A DNA stretch of 64,000 nucleotides, taken from NCBI RefSeq assembly GCF_000702265.1, contig NZ_KL370880.1, positions 1 to 64,000 on the forward strand, in the 5' to 3' direction. This document shows positions 45,908 through 54,814 of this stretch, piece after piece. Numbering within the stretch: position 1 is the stretch's first letter; every line of letters starts with the position of its first letter. The DNA comes from Butyrivibrio sp. NC2002 (lineage in GTDB: Bacteria > Bacillota > Clostridia > Lachnospirales > Lachnospiraceae). The notes beneath the pieces were generated by a model. It was not told where the DNA came from. It saw nothing but the letters and a program-made list of their open reading frames with translations, and searched no databases. The position numbers and the translations under genes are program-made.

Positions 45908-46699
45908 ATGTATCATTTTTTTGTATCAAAAGACCAGCTCCTTGATGGCGGAAAAAAAATCAGTATTACAGGCGCTGATTACAACCATATGGCGAATGTC
46001 CTTAGAATGAAGGAAGGCGAAGAGTTTTCAGTCAGCATCAGGACTGATGAGGGCGATGCTGCTATCACGGATTCCGAAGATGAATTTAGCGGGTACAATG
46101 AATACCGCTATGGAATCGAACAGATAACCGCTGATGAGATAATAGGAGAGCTCAGATTCATAAAAGAGTCAGGAGCAGAGCTTCCCTCTAAGATATACCT
46201 TTTTCAGGGACTTCCAAAGGCTGACAAGATGGAGCTTATCATTCAGAAGGCAGTGGAGCTCGGCGCATATCAGATAATACCTGTAGCGATGAAGAGGTCT
46301 GTAGTTAAACTTGATGAAAAGAAAGCGCAAAATAAGATAAAGCGCTGGCAGGCAATAGCGGAATCAGCCGCAAAGCAGAGTAAGAGAGGCATAATTCCCA
46401 ATGTGCATATGCCTGTAACTATGAAAGAGGCGCTTGAAATTGCAAAAGATCTGGATGTAAAGCTTCTTCCCTACGAGCAGGCGGAAGGAATGGAATATAC
46501 CAGAAAAGTGATCTCCCAAATAAAACCGGGAGAGAGTATCGGAATATTTGTAGGACCTGAAGGCGGCTTTGATGATAAGGAAGTAGAAGCAGCGACCAAT
46601 GCAGGCTTTAAAAGTATCACCATGGGTAAGAGAATACTCAGAACAGAGACTGCAGGCTTTACAATGTTGTCCTGGCTCCTGTATACTTTGGAGCGGTAA
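45908..46699 (+). CDS. rsmE: 16S rRNA (uracil-1498-N3)-methyltransferase
   Basis: The 263-residue SPOUT methyltransferase starts MYHFFVSKDQLLDGGKKISI and has the N-terminal PUA-like domain. The catalytic signatures are LFQGLPKADKMELIIQKAVE (about 98-117), SKRGIIP, FVGPEGGFDDKEVEAA (about 214-229) and LGxRILRTETA-type GKRILRTETAGF. It methylates U1498 of 16S rRNA. An acidic insert (DSEDEFSGYNEY, about 56-67) lengthens the N-terminal domain. The start follows AGAGGAGATGACTG. Confidence 0.95.
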   Translation: MYHFFVSKDQLLDGGKKISITGADYNHMANVLRMKEGEEFSVSIRTDEGDAAITDSEDEFSGYNEYRYGIEQITADEIIGELRFIKESGAELPSKIYLFQGLPKADKMELIIQKAVELGAYQIIPVAMKRSVVKLDEKKAQNKIKRWQAIAESAAKQSKRGIIPNVHMPVTMKEALEIAKDLDVKLLPYEQAEGMEYTRKVISQIKPGESIGIFVGPEGGFDDKEVEAATNAGFKSITMGKRILRTETAGFTMLSWLLYTLER

Positions 46700-46749
46700 G
46701 TAAAAGAGTGGCAGCATGAGCTGACCTTAAACACTATAATAACTTAGTT

Positions 46750-46767
46750 GATGCCTGGATAGGCATC
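46750..46767 (+). repeat. Hairpin just upstream of the cysteine desulfurase gene
   Basis: GATGCCT (46750-46756) and AGGCATC (46761-46767) pair perfectly around GGAT, ending 2 nt before the GGAAAG ribosome site. A TATAAT lies at 46735-46740. It could modulate translation initiation. Confidence 0.4.
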
Positions 46768-46783
46768 CCGGAAAGACATATCA

Positions 46784-47992
46784 ATGGAAATATATTTAGA
46801 TAATTCTGCAACCACAAGAGTGTATAAGGAAGTTGCAGAGTACATGACAAAGCTTATGCTTGAGGATTACGGAAACCCCTCAAGCATGCATCATAAAGGC
46901 GTAGTTGCTGAAAAATATGTAAAAGAGGCGGCTGAGAAAATAGCAAAGACACTTAAGGCAAAGCCCAAGGAAATCCTCTTTACATCAGGCGGAACAGAAT
47001 CGGATAACATCGCTGTAATTGGCGGGGCTATTGCAAAAAACAGATCGGGAAAACATATTATTACAACAAGAGTTGAACATCCCGCTGTTTTGAATTCATT
47101 TGCATATCTGGAAAAAGAAGGCTTTGAAGTAACTTATCTTAACGTGGGCGCAGATGGAAGAATAGATCTTGATGAACTTAAAAATGCCATAAGAGAGGAT
47201 ACGATACTTGTGTCTGTTATGGCTGTAAATAACGAAATTGGTGCAAGAGAGCCTGTTGAAGAGGCAGCTAAGATAGTTCATGATATAAATCCTGAGATAT
47301 TATTCCATGTCGATGCAGTTCAGGGATATGGAAAATACAGATTCACACCCGAAAAATCAGGAATAGATCTTTTGTCTGTAAGCGGACACAAGCTTCACGG
47401 TCCAAAGGGAATAGGCTTTTTATATATAAGAGACGGAGTAAGGATAGTGCCTATAAGCTATGGCGGTGGTCAGCAAAAAGGCCTTAGATCAGGTACCCTT
47501 AACGTCCCCGGAATTGCCGGTATCGGCATGGCATCTGAGATGATATATAAAGATTTTGATGCCAAGACAGAAAAGCTCTATGAGCTTAAGAGAAGACTTA
47601 TAAAAGGGCTTATATCAAAGCTTGATGGCATAACAATAAACGGTCTTTTGGTTTCTATGGAGGAAGCTAAAGAAATGCCGGATGAAGAGCTTCTTGATGT
47701 CATTAAAAAGACAGCTCCGCATATAATAAGTGTGTCCGTAAGCGGAATAAGAGCGGAGGTTTTACTCCATGCGCTTGAAGATAAAGAAATATATGTTTCT
47801 TCAGGAAGTGCATGTGCTACAAACCATCCTCAGCTTTCAGGAACATTAAAAGCAATAGGTGTAAAAAAAGAACTTCTGGACAGCACAGTAAGACTCAGCA
47901 TGTCAGAGTTTACAACAGAAGATGAGATAGATAAGACAGTTGAAGCTTTTGAGCAGATCGTACCGATGCTCAGGAAGTTTTCAAGAAGATAA
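46784..47992 (+). CDS. Cysteine desulfurase (NifS/IscS family)
   Basis: The 402-residue PLP enzyme has YLDNSATTRV (about 3-12), FTSGGTESDNIAV (about 65), HVDAVQGYGKYRF, the PLP-lysine motif SVSGHKLHGPKGIGFLY (about 198-214) and the active-site Cys region SSGSACATN (about 340). It takes sulfur from cysteine as persulfide. Its position 28 nt before thiI strongly suggests that it feeds sulfur to ThiI for 4-thiouridine. The ribosome site (GGAAAG) is weak. Confidence 0.95.
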   Translation: MEIYLDNSATTRVYKEVAEYMTKLMLEDYGNPSSMHHKGVVAEKYVKEAAEKIAKTLKAKPKEILFTSGGTESDNIAVIGGAIAKNRSGKHIITTRVEHPAVLNSFAYLEKEGFEVTYLNVGADGRIDLDELKNAIREDTILVSVMAVNNEIGAREPVEEAAKIVHDINPEILFHVDAVQGYGKYRFTPEKSGIDLLSVSGHKLHGPKGIGFLYIRDGVRIVPISYGGGQQKGLRSGTLNVPGIAGIGMASEMIYKDFDAKTEKLYELKRRLIKGLISKLDGITINGLLVSMEEAKEMPDEELLDVIKKTAPHIISVSVSGIRAEVLLHALEDKEIYVSSGSACATNHPQLSGTLKAIGVKKELLDSTVRLSMSEFTTEDEIDKTVEAFEQIVPMLRKFSRR

Positions 47993-48020
47993 CAAGTGAA
48001 GTTACTTGAAAGGAGTATTT

Positions 48021-49220
48021 ATGCAGTATCATGCATTTGTGATCAAATATGCAGAAATAGGAATCAAGGGAAAAAACAGATATCTGTTTGAGGAAGCTCT
48101 TGTATCCCAGATGGAAAGAGTTCTGAAAAATGTTGAGGGAACCTTCAAATTTTTCAGAGTATCCGGAAGAATATATTTAAATGCCCAGGGTTTTGATTTT
48201 GATGAGACGATCGCAGCCCTTCAGAGAGTATTTGGAATTACAGGAATCTGTCCCGCTGTATGTATTGAGAGAGATGGAGATAACAAGCTTCCCGATATTG
48301 ATGCACTTTCAAAAGAGGTGATCAAGTTTATCGACGGAGTATATCCTGATAAAAACAAGACCTTCAAGATCAAGGTAAGAAGAGTTGATAAGACATATCC
48401 GCTTGATTCCATGGAGGCAGCAGCAGAGATAGGCGCAAGAGTACTTGATGCCTATGAGGAAATGAAGGTTGATGTAAGAAACCCTGAAATCCTCATCAAT
48501 GTAGAGATAAGAGAAAAGGTCAACATCTACTCAGAGATAATTCCTGGTCCCGGTGGAATGCCGACAGGAACAAGTGGAAAAGCCTGCCTTCTTTTGTCAG
48601 GCGGAATTGACTCTCCCGTAGCTGGCTACATGATAGCAAAGCGCGGTGCTAAGATTGAGGCAGTATATTTCAATGCGCCTCCGTACACAAGTGAGAGAGC
48701 AAAGCAGAAGGTAATAGACCTTGCAAAAGTAATCGCAAAATATACAGGAAAAGTCAAGCTTCATATAATCAACTTTACCGATATTCAGATGTATATATAT
48801 GAGAAATGCCCTCATGATGAGCTGACTATCATCATGCGCAGATATATGATGAGAATTGCTGATATGATAGCAAATAAGACCGGATGCATGGGACTTATCA
48901 CCGGTGAGAGTATCGGACAGGTTGCATCACAGACAATGGAAAGCCTTATGGCTACAGATGAGGTTGTAGAGGATATGCCTGTTTACAGACCTCTTATTGC
49001 ATTTGATAAGCAGGACATAGTCGACATCTCATTAAAAATTGATGCCTATGAAACATCCATACTTCCTTACGAGGACTGCTGCACAATATTCGTTGCTAAG
49101 CATCCCGTAACAAAGCCAAGACTTCCTGTTATCAGAGCTCATGAAAAGAATCTTCAGGAGAAGATAGACGAGCTTGTTCAGACTGCACTTGATACAGACG
49201 AGGTATTGGAAATAGAATAA
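48021..49220 (+). CDS. thiI: tRNA uracil 4-sulfurtransferase ThiI
   Basis: The 399-residue protein has an N-terminal ferredoxin-like and THUMP domain (about 1-165; VIKYAEIGIKGKNRYLFEEAL) and a PP-loop ATPase domain (LLLSGGIDSPVAGYMIAKRG, about 190-209; GESIGQVASQTMESL). It lacks the C-terminal rhodanese domain of E. coli ThiI, the normal form in Firmicutes, which take sulfur from a dedicated desulfurase such as the gene just upstream. ATG 48021 follows AAAGGAG. Confidence 0.96.
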   Translation: MQYHAFVIKYAEIGIKGKNRYLFEEALVSQMERVLKNVEGTFKFFRVSGRIYLNAQGFDFDETIAALQRVFGITGICPAVCIERDGDNKLPDIDALSKEVIKFIDGVYPDKNKTFKIKVRRVDKTYPLDSMEAAAEIGARVLDAYEEMKVDVRNPEILINVEIREKVNIYSEIIPGPGGMPTGTSGKACLLLSGGIDSPVAGYMIAKRGAKIEAVYFNAPPYTSERAKQKVIDLAKVIAKYTGKVKLHIINFTDIQMYIYEKCPHDELTIIMRRYMMRIADMIANKTGCMGLITGESIGQVASQTMESLMATDEVVEDMPVYRPLIAFDKQDIVDISLKIDAYETSILPYEDCCTIFVAKHPVTKPRLPVIRAHEKNLQEKIDELVQTALDTDEVLEIE

Positions 49221-49245
49221 TACCTCGTTAAGTGCTCTGCTAAAC

Positions 49246-49276
49246 AAAAAGAACCTGTAGCATTGCTACAGGTTCT
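49246..49276. terminator. Terminator of the HPr-like gene, between converging thiI and HPr
   Basis: AGAACCTGTAGC and GCTACAGGTTCT form a perfect stem over 49250-49276. A T-run follows on the minus strand, so it mainly ends the HPr-like transcript, but it can also stall the thiI transcript. Confidence 0.88.
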
Positions 49277-49290
49277 CGGTAGTTCAAAGA

Positions 49291-49521
49291 TTAGATCATG
49301 TAAGGCTTTAAAACTGCCAATACATCATCAGCGCCATCTTCAGCATGGATATTCAGGTCGATCGGCTTTGAAAGATCGAGTGAGAAGATTCCCATGATGG
49401 ATTTTGCGTCGATTACGTATCTACCGGATACAAGGTCGAAATCATAATCAAACTTTGTAATATCGTTTACAAAGGACTTAACCTTATCGATAGAATTTAA
49501 AGAAATTTTTACGGTTTTCAT
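49291..49521 (-). CDS. HPr-like protein lacking the phosphorylatable histidine
   Basis: The 76-residue minus-strand protein matches HPr in length and C-terminal layout. The region around Ser46 is kept (VIDAKSIMGIFSLDLSKP, about 36-53). The active-site loop that should read GxHARPA is replaced near residues 9-16 (NSIDKVKSF) with no histidine. It therefore cannot carry phosphate from enzyme I in the usual way and may be regulatory, like Crh. Start follows GAAGGAGG on the minus strand, with a likely promoter TTGACT-N17-TACCAT upstream. Confidence 0.8.
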   Translation of the reverse strand: MKTVKISLNSIDKVKSFVNDITKFDYDFDLVSGRYVIDAKSIMGIFSLDLSKPIDLNIHAEDGADDVLAVLKPYMI

Positions 49522-49609
49522 TGCGCAAATACCTCCTTCTTTTCTATATGGTAAACGGAAGGACGTTAAAAGTCAATGTCGTATACGTCAAAAATAATGG
49601 AGGTTTAAT

Positions 49610-50959
49610 ATGAAAAATGTCGCCTTACATAGTCTCGGATGCAAGGTAAACAGATATGAGACTGATGTCATGGGGCAAAAGTTACAAGAAAGTGGTTATA
49701 AGATTGTATCATTTGATGAGAAAGCAGATGTTTACATCATAAATACCTGCTCTGTAACAGCTATTGCAGACCACAAAAGCAGACAGATGATCCACAGGGC
49801 AAAAAAGAAAAACCCTGAGGCTGTAGTTGTTGCCTGTGGCTGCTATGTAGAAACCGACATGGAAAATGCCAAACAAAATGAATCAATTGACATAATCGTC
49901 GGCAACAATAAAAAGACGGATATAGTAACAATCCTGGACGAATATTTTGCAGATATTGAAAAAGAGAAAGACCAGGAAATAGATAAATGCCTTGGCAGAC
50001 AGAGTGTTACTGACATAAATGCTCCCGGTCAGGAGTATGAGAAAATGTTTTTAAAGCACATGCCCGGACATACCAGAGCATATATAAAAATTCAGGATGG
50101 CTGCAATCAGTTCTGCAGTTACTGCATCATTCCCTATGCAAGAGGAAGGATAAGGAGCAGAGAGGAAGCGGATATTCTTGAAGAAGTAAAGAGTCTTGCC
50201 GCAGAGGGCTGCAGAGAGATCGTCCTTACAGGAATTCATGTAAGTTCATACGGAGTAGACAGGGGAGAGCCGGAGCTTCTTAACCTTTTGCAGGAACTAA
50301 ACAAGATTGAAGGAATCGACAGGATAAGACTAAGTTCTCTTGAGCCTAGAGTTATTACAGAAAAAATGGCAAAGGGAATGGCAGCTCTTGAAAAGGTTTG
50401 CCCGCATTTTCATCTGTCACTTCAAAGCGGAAGCAATGATACATTAAAGAGAATGAACAGACATTACACTGCAGAAGAGTACATGGAAAGCGTAAGACTT
50501 TTAAGAGAAGTCTATGATAGACCTGCGATCACAACTGACGTAATAGTTGGATTCCCCGGAGAAACCGAAGAGACCTACGAAGAGAGCAGAGCTTTTTGTG
50601 AGGCTATAAATTTCTACGAAATGCACGTATTTAAGTACTCTCAGAGGAAGGGTACTGTTGCTGCAAAGATGAAGGATCAGCTCACAGATAAAGAAAAGAC
50701 AAGACGAAGTGCCATACTTCTTGATATGACTAAGGAACAGTCTAAGGCATACAGGGAATACTTTGTTGGAAAGACAGAGAAGATCCTTTGGGAAGATTAT
50801 GAAACCATAGATGGAAAGCGCTATCTTATAGGTCATACCACAAGATATATCAGAGTGGCAGTCTCTTGCGAAGATGAAAAGCGATGCGGTGCAGGCAGCG
50901 GCCTTATCAGTGAAAACACCATTACAGGGTTCCTTACAGACGATACATTGCGAATTTGA
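49610..50959 (+). CDS. mtaB: tRNA t6A37 methylthiotransferase MtaB
   Basis: The 449-residue radical SAM methylthiotransferase has the UPF0004 domain (LHSLGCKVNRYETD; NTCSVTAIADHKSRQ; VVACGCYVE) supplying three cysteines for the auxiliary cluster. The radical SAM motif is CNQFCSYCIIPYARG (about 165-179), and a TRAM-like C-terminus follows. NTCSVT-AxAD is typical of MtaB rather than MiaB. It converts t6A37 to ms2t6A37 in Lys tRNA, downstream of YwlC. It starts after ATGGAGGTTTAAT. Confidence 0.95.
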   Translation: MKNVALHSLGCKVNRYETDVMGQKLQESGYKIVSFDEKADVYIINTCSVTAIADHKSRQMIHRAKKKNPEAVVVACGCYVETDMENAKQNESIDIIVGNNKKTDIVTILDEYFADIEKEKDQEIDKCLGRQSVTDINAPGQEYEKMFLKHMPGHTRAYIKIQDGCNQFCSYCIIPYARGRIRSREEADILEEVKSLAAEGCREIVLTGIHVSSYGVDRGEPELLNLLQELNKIEGIDRIRLSSLEPRVITEKMAKGMAALEKVCPHFHLSLQSGSNDTLKRMNRHYTAEEYMESVRLLREVYDRPAITTDVIVGFPGETEETYEESRAFCEAINFYEMHVFKYSQRKGTVAAKMKDQLTDKEKTRRSAILLDMTKEQSKAYREYFVGKTEKILWEDYETIDGKRYLIGHTTRYIRVAVSCEDEKRCGAGSGLISENTITGFLTDDTLRI

Positions 50960-50967
50960 CACAATTG

Positions 50968-50986
50968 AGTTATGATAAACATAACT
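50968..50986. repeat. Small inverted repeat between mtaB and ireB
   Basis: AGTTATG (50968-50974) and CATAACT (50980-50986) are perfect complements around a 5-nt loop in the 105-nt gap. Promoter elements for ireB could not be assigned with confidence. Confidence 0.4.
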
Positions 50987-51064
50987 ATAAATTTCTGAAC
51001 ATGTAATTTTTATTGTACGGAAATACAAAAAAGTACGAACAGACAGCGGAAAAGGGCAATTACT

Positions 51065-51340
51065 ATGGCAGATCAGAATCTTGGAAACACACAATTTTTC
51101 AAAGTTGAGGTTGACAACGAAACAGGCGTAAAGAAAGTATTGTCTGTAGTATATGAGGCACTTCTGGAGAAAGGCTATAACCCTGTTAATCAGATAGTAG
51201 GCTATATCATGTCCGGAGATCCCACATATATTACCAGTCATATGGGTGCAAGAAGCCTCATTATGAAGGTCGAGAGAGACGAACTGGTTGAGGAAATGCT
51301 CACAGAGTATATTAAAAATAATAACTGGTCCAGAAAATAA
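51065..51340 (+). CDS. ireB: IreB family regulatory phosphoprotein
   Basis: The 91-residue protein belongs to the IreB (DUF965, YrzL) family. [20 protein letters not shown] and [21 protein letters not shown] are the conserved blocks. In enterococci IreB is phosphorylated by the kinase IreK and influences cephalosporin resistance. The stop codon TAA overlaps the ruvX ATG by one base (51340), and the order ireB-ruvX-yrzB is conserved in Firmicutes. Confidence 0.95.
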   Translation: MADQNLGNTQFFKVEVDNETGVKKVLSVVYEALLEKGYNPVNQIVGYIMSGDPTYITSHMGARSLIMKVERDELVEEMLTEYIKNNNWSRK

Positions 51341-51777
51341 TGCGAATAATGGGTTTGGATTACGGCTCCAAGACTGTGGGTGTTGCAATAAGTGATGAAC
51401 TTCTGCTAACAGCACAGGCCAAGGAGATAATCCGTAGAAAAGAAGAAAACAAACTTCGTAAAACATTGTCACGTATAGAGGAGCTGATCCAGGAATATGA
51501 TGTGGAGAAGATAGTACTTGGTCTTCCACTGAATATGGATCAGTCTGAGTCAGTGCGCTCTGCACTCTCGGAAGAATTCCGGGACAAGCTTGAGAGAAGA
51601 ACTTCCCTTCCCGTGGTGATGTGGGACGAGAGGCTTACCACTGTAGAAGCCGATGAAATAATGGATGAAGTAGGTATAAAAAAATCTGAGCGCAAGGAAT
51701 ATGTAGATATGATCGCGGCACAGATTATTTTGCAGGATTACCTTGATAATCGTGATAAGAAAAACGGAGAACAATAA
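51340..51777 (+). CDS. ruvX: Putative pre-16S rRNA nuclease / Holliday junction resolvase YqgF
   Basis: The 145-residue RNase H-fold protein begins [20 protein letters not shown] (catalytic Asp in GLDYG). [14 protein letters not shown] (about 51-64), [14 protein letters not shown] (about 88-101) and the C-terminal [13 protein letters not shown] are typical of YqgF. It trims the 5' end of 16S rRNA in E. coli. Translational coupling with ireB is likely because the start overlaps its stop. DUF1292 follows after 3 nt. Confidence 0.95.
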   Translation: MRIMGLDYGSKTVGVAISDELLLTAQAKEIIRRKEENKLRKTLSRIEELIQEYDVEKIVLGLPLNMDQSESVRSALSEEFRDKLERRTSLPVVMWDERLTTVEADEIMDEVGIKKSERKEYVDMIAAQIILQDYLDNRDKKNGEQ

Positions 51778-51780
51778 TAT

Positions 51781-52041
51781 ATGGAAAAAATAACATTTCA
51801 GCCGGAGGGCGAGGAACCTGTGGATTTTTTTGTCTTGGAACAAACAGTGATTGGCGCTAAGTCATATATCCTTGTCACCGATGTAGAAGACGGTGATGGA
51901 GAAGCTCTTATTTTAAGAGATGATTCAGAAGGTGAAGATGCTGAAGCACAATACACTATTGTTGACGATGACAAAGAGCTCGAAGCAGTTGCTGTCGTAT
52001 TCAGAAAATTACTTGAAGAGGACGACATAGGCCTTGACTGA
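51781..52041 (+). CDS. DUF1292 family protein (YrzB-like)
   Basis: An 86-residue, very acidic protein with the DUF1292 pattern (EPVDFFVLEQTVIGAKSYILV, then DDKELEAVAVVFRKLLEED). The function is unknown; it always travels with ireB and ruvX. Its start is only 3 nt after the ruvX stop and lacks a strong ribosome site, which suggests coupling. It ends 25 nt before the preferred RNase J start. Confidence 0.9.
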   Translation: MEKITFQPEGEEPVDFFVLEQTVIGAKSYILVTDVEDGDGEALILRDDSEGEDAEAQYTIVDDDKELEAVAVVFRKLLEEDDIGLD

Positions 52042-52066
52042 AGGCAAAGAATTTGGAGGAAAACGA

Positions 52067-53749
52067 TTGAATAAAAAGAAAATAAATACGGACGCATCCG
52101 CTCTTCAGGTCATCCCGCTTGGTGGACTGGAGCAGATTGGTATGAACATAACTGCCTTCAAGTATGAAGACAGTATTATTGTGGTGGATTGCGGTCTGTC
52201 ATTTCCTGACGATGATATGTACGGAATTGACCTGGTAATCCCCGACATTACATTTTTAAAGAACAACGCGGACAAGGTGAAAGGCTTTGTCATTACACAC
52301 GGACATGAAGATCACATCGGAGCACTTCCCTATATCTTAAAGGAACTCAACGTTCCGGTATATGCGACCAGACTTACGATGGGACTTATAGAACATAAGC
52401 TTGAGGAGCACGGCCTTGTTAAGAAGGTGCGTCGCAAGGTAGTTAAATTCGGACAGTCAATAAATCTTGGCGATTTCAGAGTGGAATTCATCAGAACAAA
52501 CCACTCTATAGTAGATGCCGCTGCGCTTGCTATTTATTCTCCTGCAGGAATAGTGGTACATACAGGAGATTTCAAGGTTGATTACACACCTGTTTACGGA
52601 GATCCTATTGATCTTCAGAGATTTGGCGAGATAGGAAAAAAGGGTGTTCTTGCGCTTATGTGTGATTCCACCAATGCTGAGAGACCCGGCTTTACTGCGT
52701 CAGAGAGAACAGTTGGTAAGACCTTTGATTCGCTATTTGAAGAACACTCAAGGTCAAGAATAATTGTAGCCACATTTGCATCTAACGTAGACAGAGTTCA
52801 GCAGATAATAAATACTGCTTACAAATTCGGAAGAAAAGTTGTGGTTGAGGGCAGAAGTATGGTCAATATAATTGACATTGCCCAGAACCTTGGATGCATA
52901 CAGATACCGGATAATACACTTGTGGATATAGATCAGATTAAGAGCTATCCTGATGATCAGACAGTTATCATTACAACCGGATCACAGGGCGAAAGTATGG
53001 CAGCTCTTAGCAGAATGGCAAGTGGTCAGCATAAAAAGATCAGCATAAAACCCGGTGACACCATCATCTTTTCATCTCACCCCATACCGGGTAATGAGAA
53101 GGCTGTTACCAATGTTATAAACGATCTTCTTCAGAAGGGCGCTGATGTTATTTTCCAGGATGTTCATGTATCAGGACATGCATGCCAGGAGGATATCAAG
53201 CTTATATACACCCTTGTAAGACCTAAGTATTCAATACCTGTGCACGGCGAATATAAGCACCTTATCGCTCAGAAAAATATTGCTATGGGTCTTGGAATGG
53301 ATAAGGATAATATCTTTATTATGAGATCGGGTGATGTTCTTGAGCTGAAAGAGGACAAGGCAAAAGTAGTAGGAAAAGTGCCGGTTGGCGCGATCCTTGT
53401 TGACGGCCTTGGAGTCGGAGATGTAGGCAATGTCGTACTAAGAGACAGACAAAGACTTGCTGAAGACGGTATTGTTATCGTTGTATTTGGAATCGACAGA
53501 GAAAATGCCCAGCTTGTATCGGGACCGAGCATAGTATCAAGAGGATTTGTATATGTTCGTGAATCCGACCAGCTTATTGACTATGCAACGGATCTTGTGC
53601 TTGATGAAGTTACAGAAGCCCTTGATAACGGCATTACAGACTGGAACAAACTCAAGAATATTGTAAAAGATGTTCTTTCGGATTTTATCTGGAAAAAGAC
53701 AAAGAGAAGACCCATGATCCTTCCTATTGTGATGGATACGAATTATTAA
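52067..53749 (+). CDS. rnj: Ribonuclease J
   Basis: The 560-residue metallo-beta-lactamase/beta-CASP RNase has QVIPLGGLEQIGMNITAF at the start, the zinc motif THGHEDHIGALPYIL (about 76-90), HTGDFKVDYTP, STNAERPGFTASERTV, and HGEYKHL plus the beta-CASP part HVSGHACQEDIKL. It degrades and matures RNA with 5'-3' exo- and endonuclease activity. I chose TTG 52067 because GGAGG lies 7 nt upstream and the protein then begins NKKKINTD. TTG 52034, overlapping the DUF1292 gene, is less likely. Confidence 0.94.
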   Translation: MNKKKINTDASALQVIPLGGLEQIGMNITAFKYEDSIIVVDCGLSFPDDDMYGIDLVIPDITFLKNNADKVKGFVITHGHEDHIGALPYILKELNVPVYATRLTMGLIEHKLEEHGLVKKVRRKVVKFGQSINLGDFRVEFIRTNHSIVDAAALAIYSPAGIVVHTGDFKVDYTPVYGDPIDLQRFGEIGKKGVLALMCDSTNAERPGFTASERTVGKTFDSLFEEHSRSRIIVATFASNVDRVQQIINTAYKFGRKVVVEGRSMVNIIDIAQNLGCIQIPDNTLVDIDQIKSYPDDQTVIITTGSQGESMAALSRMASGQHKKISIKPGDTIIFSSHPIPGNEKAVTNVINDLLQKGADVIFQDVHVSGHACQEDIKLIYTLVRPKYSIPVHGEYKHLIAQKNIAMGLGMDKDNIFIMRSGDVLELKEDKAKVVGKVPVGAILVDGLGVGDVGNVVLRDRQRLAEDGIVIVVFGIDRENAQLVSGPSIVSRGFVYVRESDQLIDYATDLVLDEVTEALDNGITDWNKLKNIVKDVLSDFIWKKTKRRPMILPIVMDTNY

Positions 53750-53762
53750 AAGAGGACGTTAT

Positions 53763-54152
53763 ATGAACAGCAGAAGTATAGGGCTTGGAGTACTGGACAC
53801 ACTTGTAAAAGTGGCATTGATCATAGTTGCGATCATGTTTATTTCAAAATACGCATCGGTTGCTTACAGCTATGGTTACAACATTTATAATCAAAAACCC
53901 GCTTCGCAGTATGATACGAGGACAGTTTCGATATCCATAACAGATAGCATGTCGGTTATGGATATAGCTGAACTACTTGAAAACAGAGGACTTGTGGAAG
54001 ATAAGATGCTCTTTTATCTTCAGGAGAGATTTTCGGAGTACCACGGACTCATAGCTCCGGGTACCTATGAGCTCAGCCCTTCACAGACTGCCGACGAGAT
54101 GATAGCAATAATGTGCGCATCTTCGATCGAGTCTGAGGAAGAGGAAAAGTAA
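53763..54152 (+). CDS. Short MltG-like membrane protein without catalytic domain
   Basis: The 129-residue protein has one membrane helix (about 12-32) and an extracytoplasmic LysM-like region (ISITDSMSVMDIAELLENRG, then GTYELSPSQTADEMIAIM) matching the N-terminal part of MltG (YceG). It stops where the lytic transglycosylase catalytic domain should begin, at about one third of the usual 330-380. It sits in the mltG (yrrL) position of the yrr cluster. It may limit glycan length indirectly by binding. It starts after AAGAGGACGTTAT. Confidence 0.75.
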   Translation: MNSRSIGLGVLDTLVKVALIIVAIMFISKYASVAYSYGYNIYNQKPASQYDTRTVSISITDSMSVMDIAELLENRGLVEDKMLFYLQERFSEYHGLIAPGTYELSPSQTADEMIAIMCASSIESEEEEK

Positions 54153-54163
54153 AGGAAATAGTA

Positions 54164-54814
54164 GTGATAAGTGAAGAAAGAATCAGTACGTTTATAAACT
54201 CACTTGATAGAGGAAATGAGCCTTATCTTGATGAGCTTGAAAAACAGGCGCTTGATAATGAAGTGCCTATAATCCGAAAGGATTCACAGAGTCTTATTAA
54301 ATTTCTTTTAACGCTCAGTAGGCCAAAGAACATATTGGAAGTTGGATGTGCCGTAGGTTTTTCGGCACTTCTTATGGCAGAATATTCCGAGGCAGATACC
54401 AAAATTACTACGATTGAGAAATTTGATAAGAGAATAGCGGAAGCAAAGATCAATTTTAATAAATACGACAAACAGAGTAAAATCACACTGCTTGAGGGTG
54501 ATGCGCTTGAAATTTTGGGGCAGCTTAGCGGGCAGTATGATTTTATTTTTATGGATGCTGCAAAAGGGCAGTATATCAATTTCCTTCCCGACTGCAAGAG
54601 ACTCCTTAAACCCGGAGCACTGCTTGTTTCGGATAATGTGCTTCAGGATGGAGACGTATTTGAATCGAGATTTGCGGTGACAAGAAGAAACAGGACGATC
54701 CATGAAAGAATGAGGGAATACCTGTACACCCTTAAACACGACGATGAACTTGAAAGCGTTATATTAAACGTTGGCGATGGAATGGCAATTTCAGTAAAGA
54801 GGACAGTATTATGA
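54164..54814 (+). CDS. O-methyltransferase, YrrM family
   Basis: The 216-residue SAM-dependent methyltransferase has the loop ILEVGCAVGFSALLMAEY (about 58-75), ITTIEKFDKRIAEAK and DFIFMDAAKGQYI (about 126-138), the class I catechol-like O-methyltransferase pattern. B. subtilis YrrM/TrmR makes 5-methoxyuridine in tRNA, and the conserved neighbourhood suggests the same here. The start is GTG at 54164 after AAAGGAAATA. Its last codons overlap the U32 gene start (ATGA). Confidence 0.9.
   Translation: MISEERISTFINSLDRGNEPYLDELEKQALDNEVPIIRKDSQSLIKFLLTLSRPKNILEVGCAVGFSALLMAEYSEADTKITTIEKFDKRIAEAKINFNKYDKQSKITLLEGDALEILGQLSGQYDFIFMDAAKGQYINFLPDCKRLLKPGALLVSDNVLQDGDVFESRFAVTRRNRTIHERMREYLYTLKHDDELESVILNVGDGMAISVKRTVL

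Noticed and set aside
50501..51565. Long open frame on the minus strand opposite mtaB, ireB and ruvX (354 codons)
   Set aside because: It is antisense to three well-recognised genes, has no homology features and an implausible Cys/His/Ile-rich composition.
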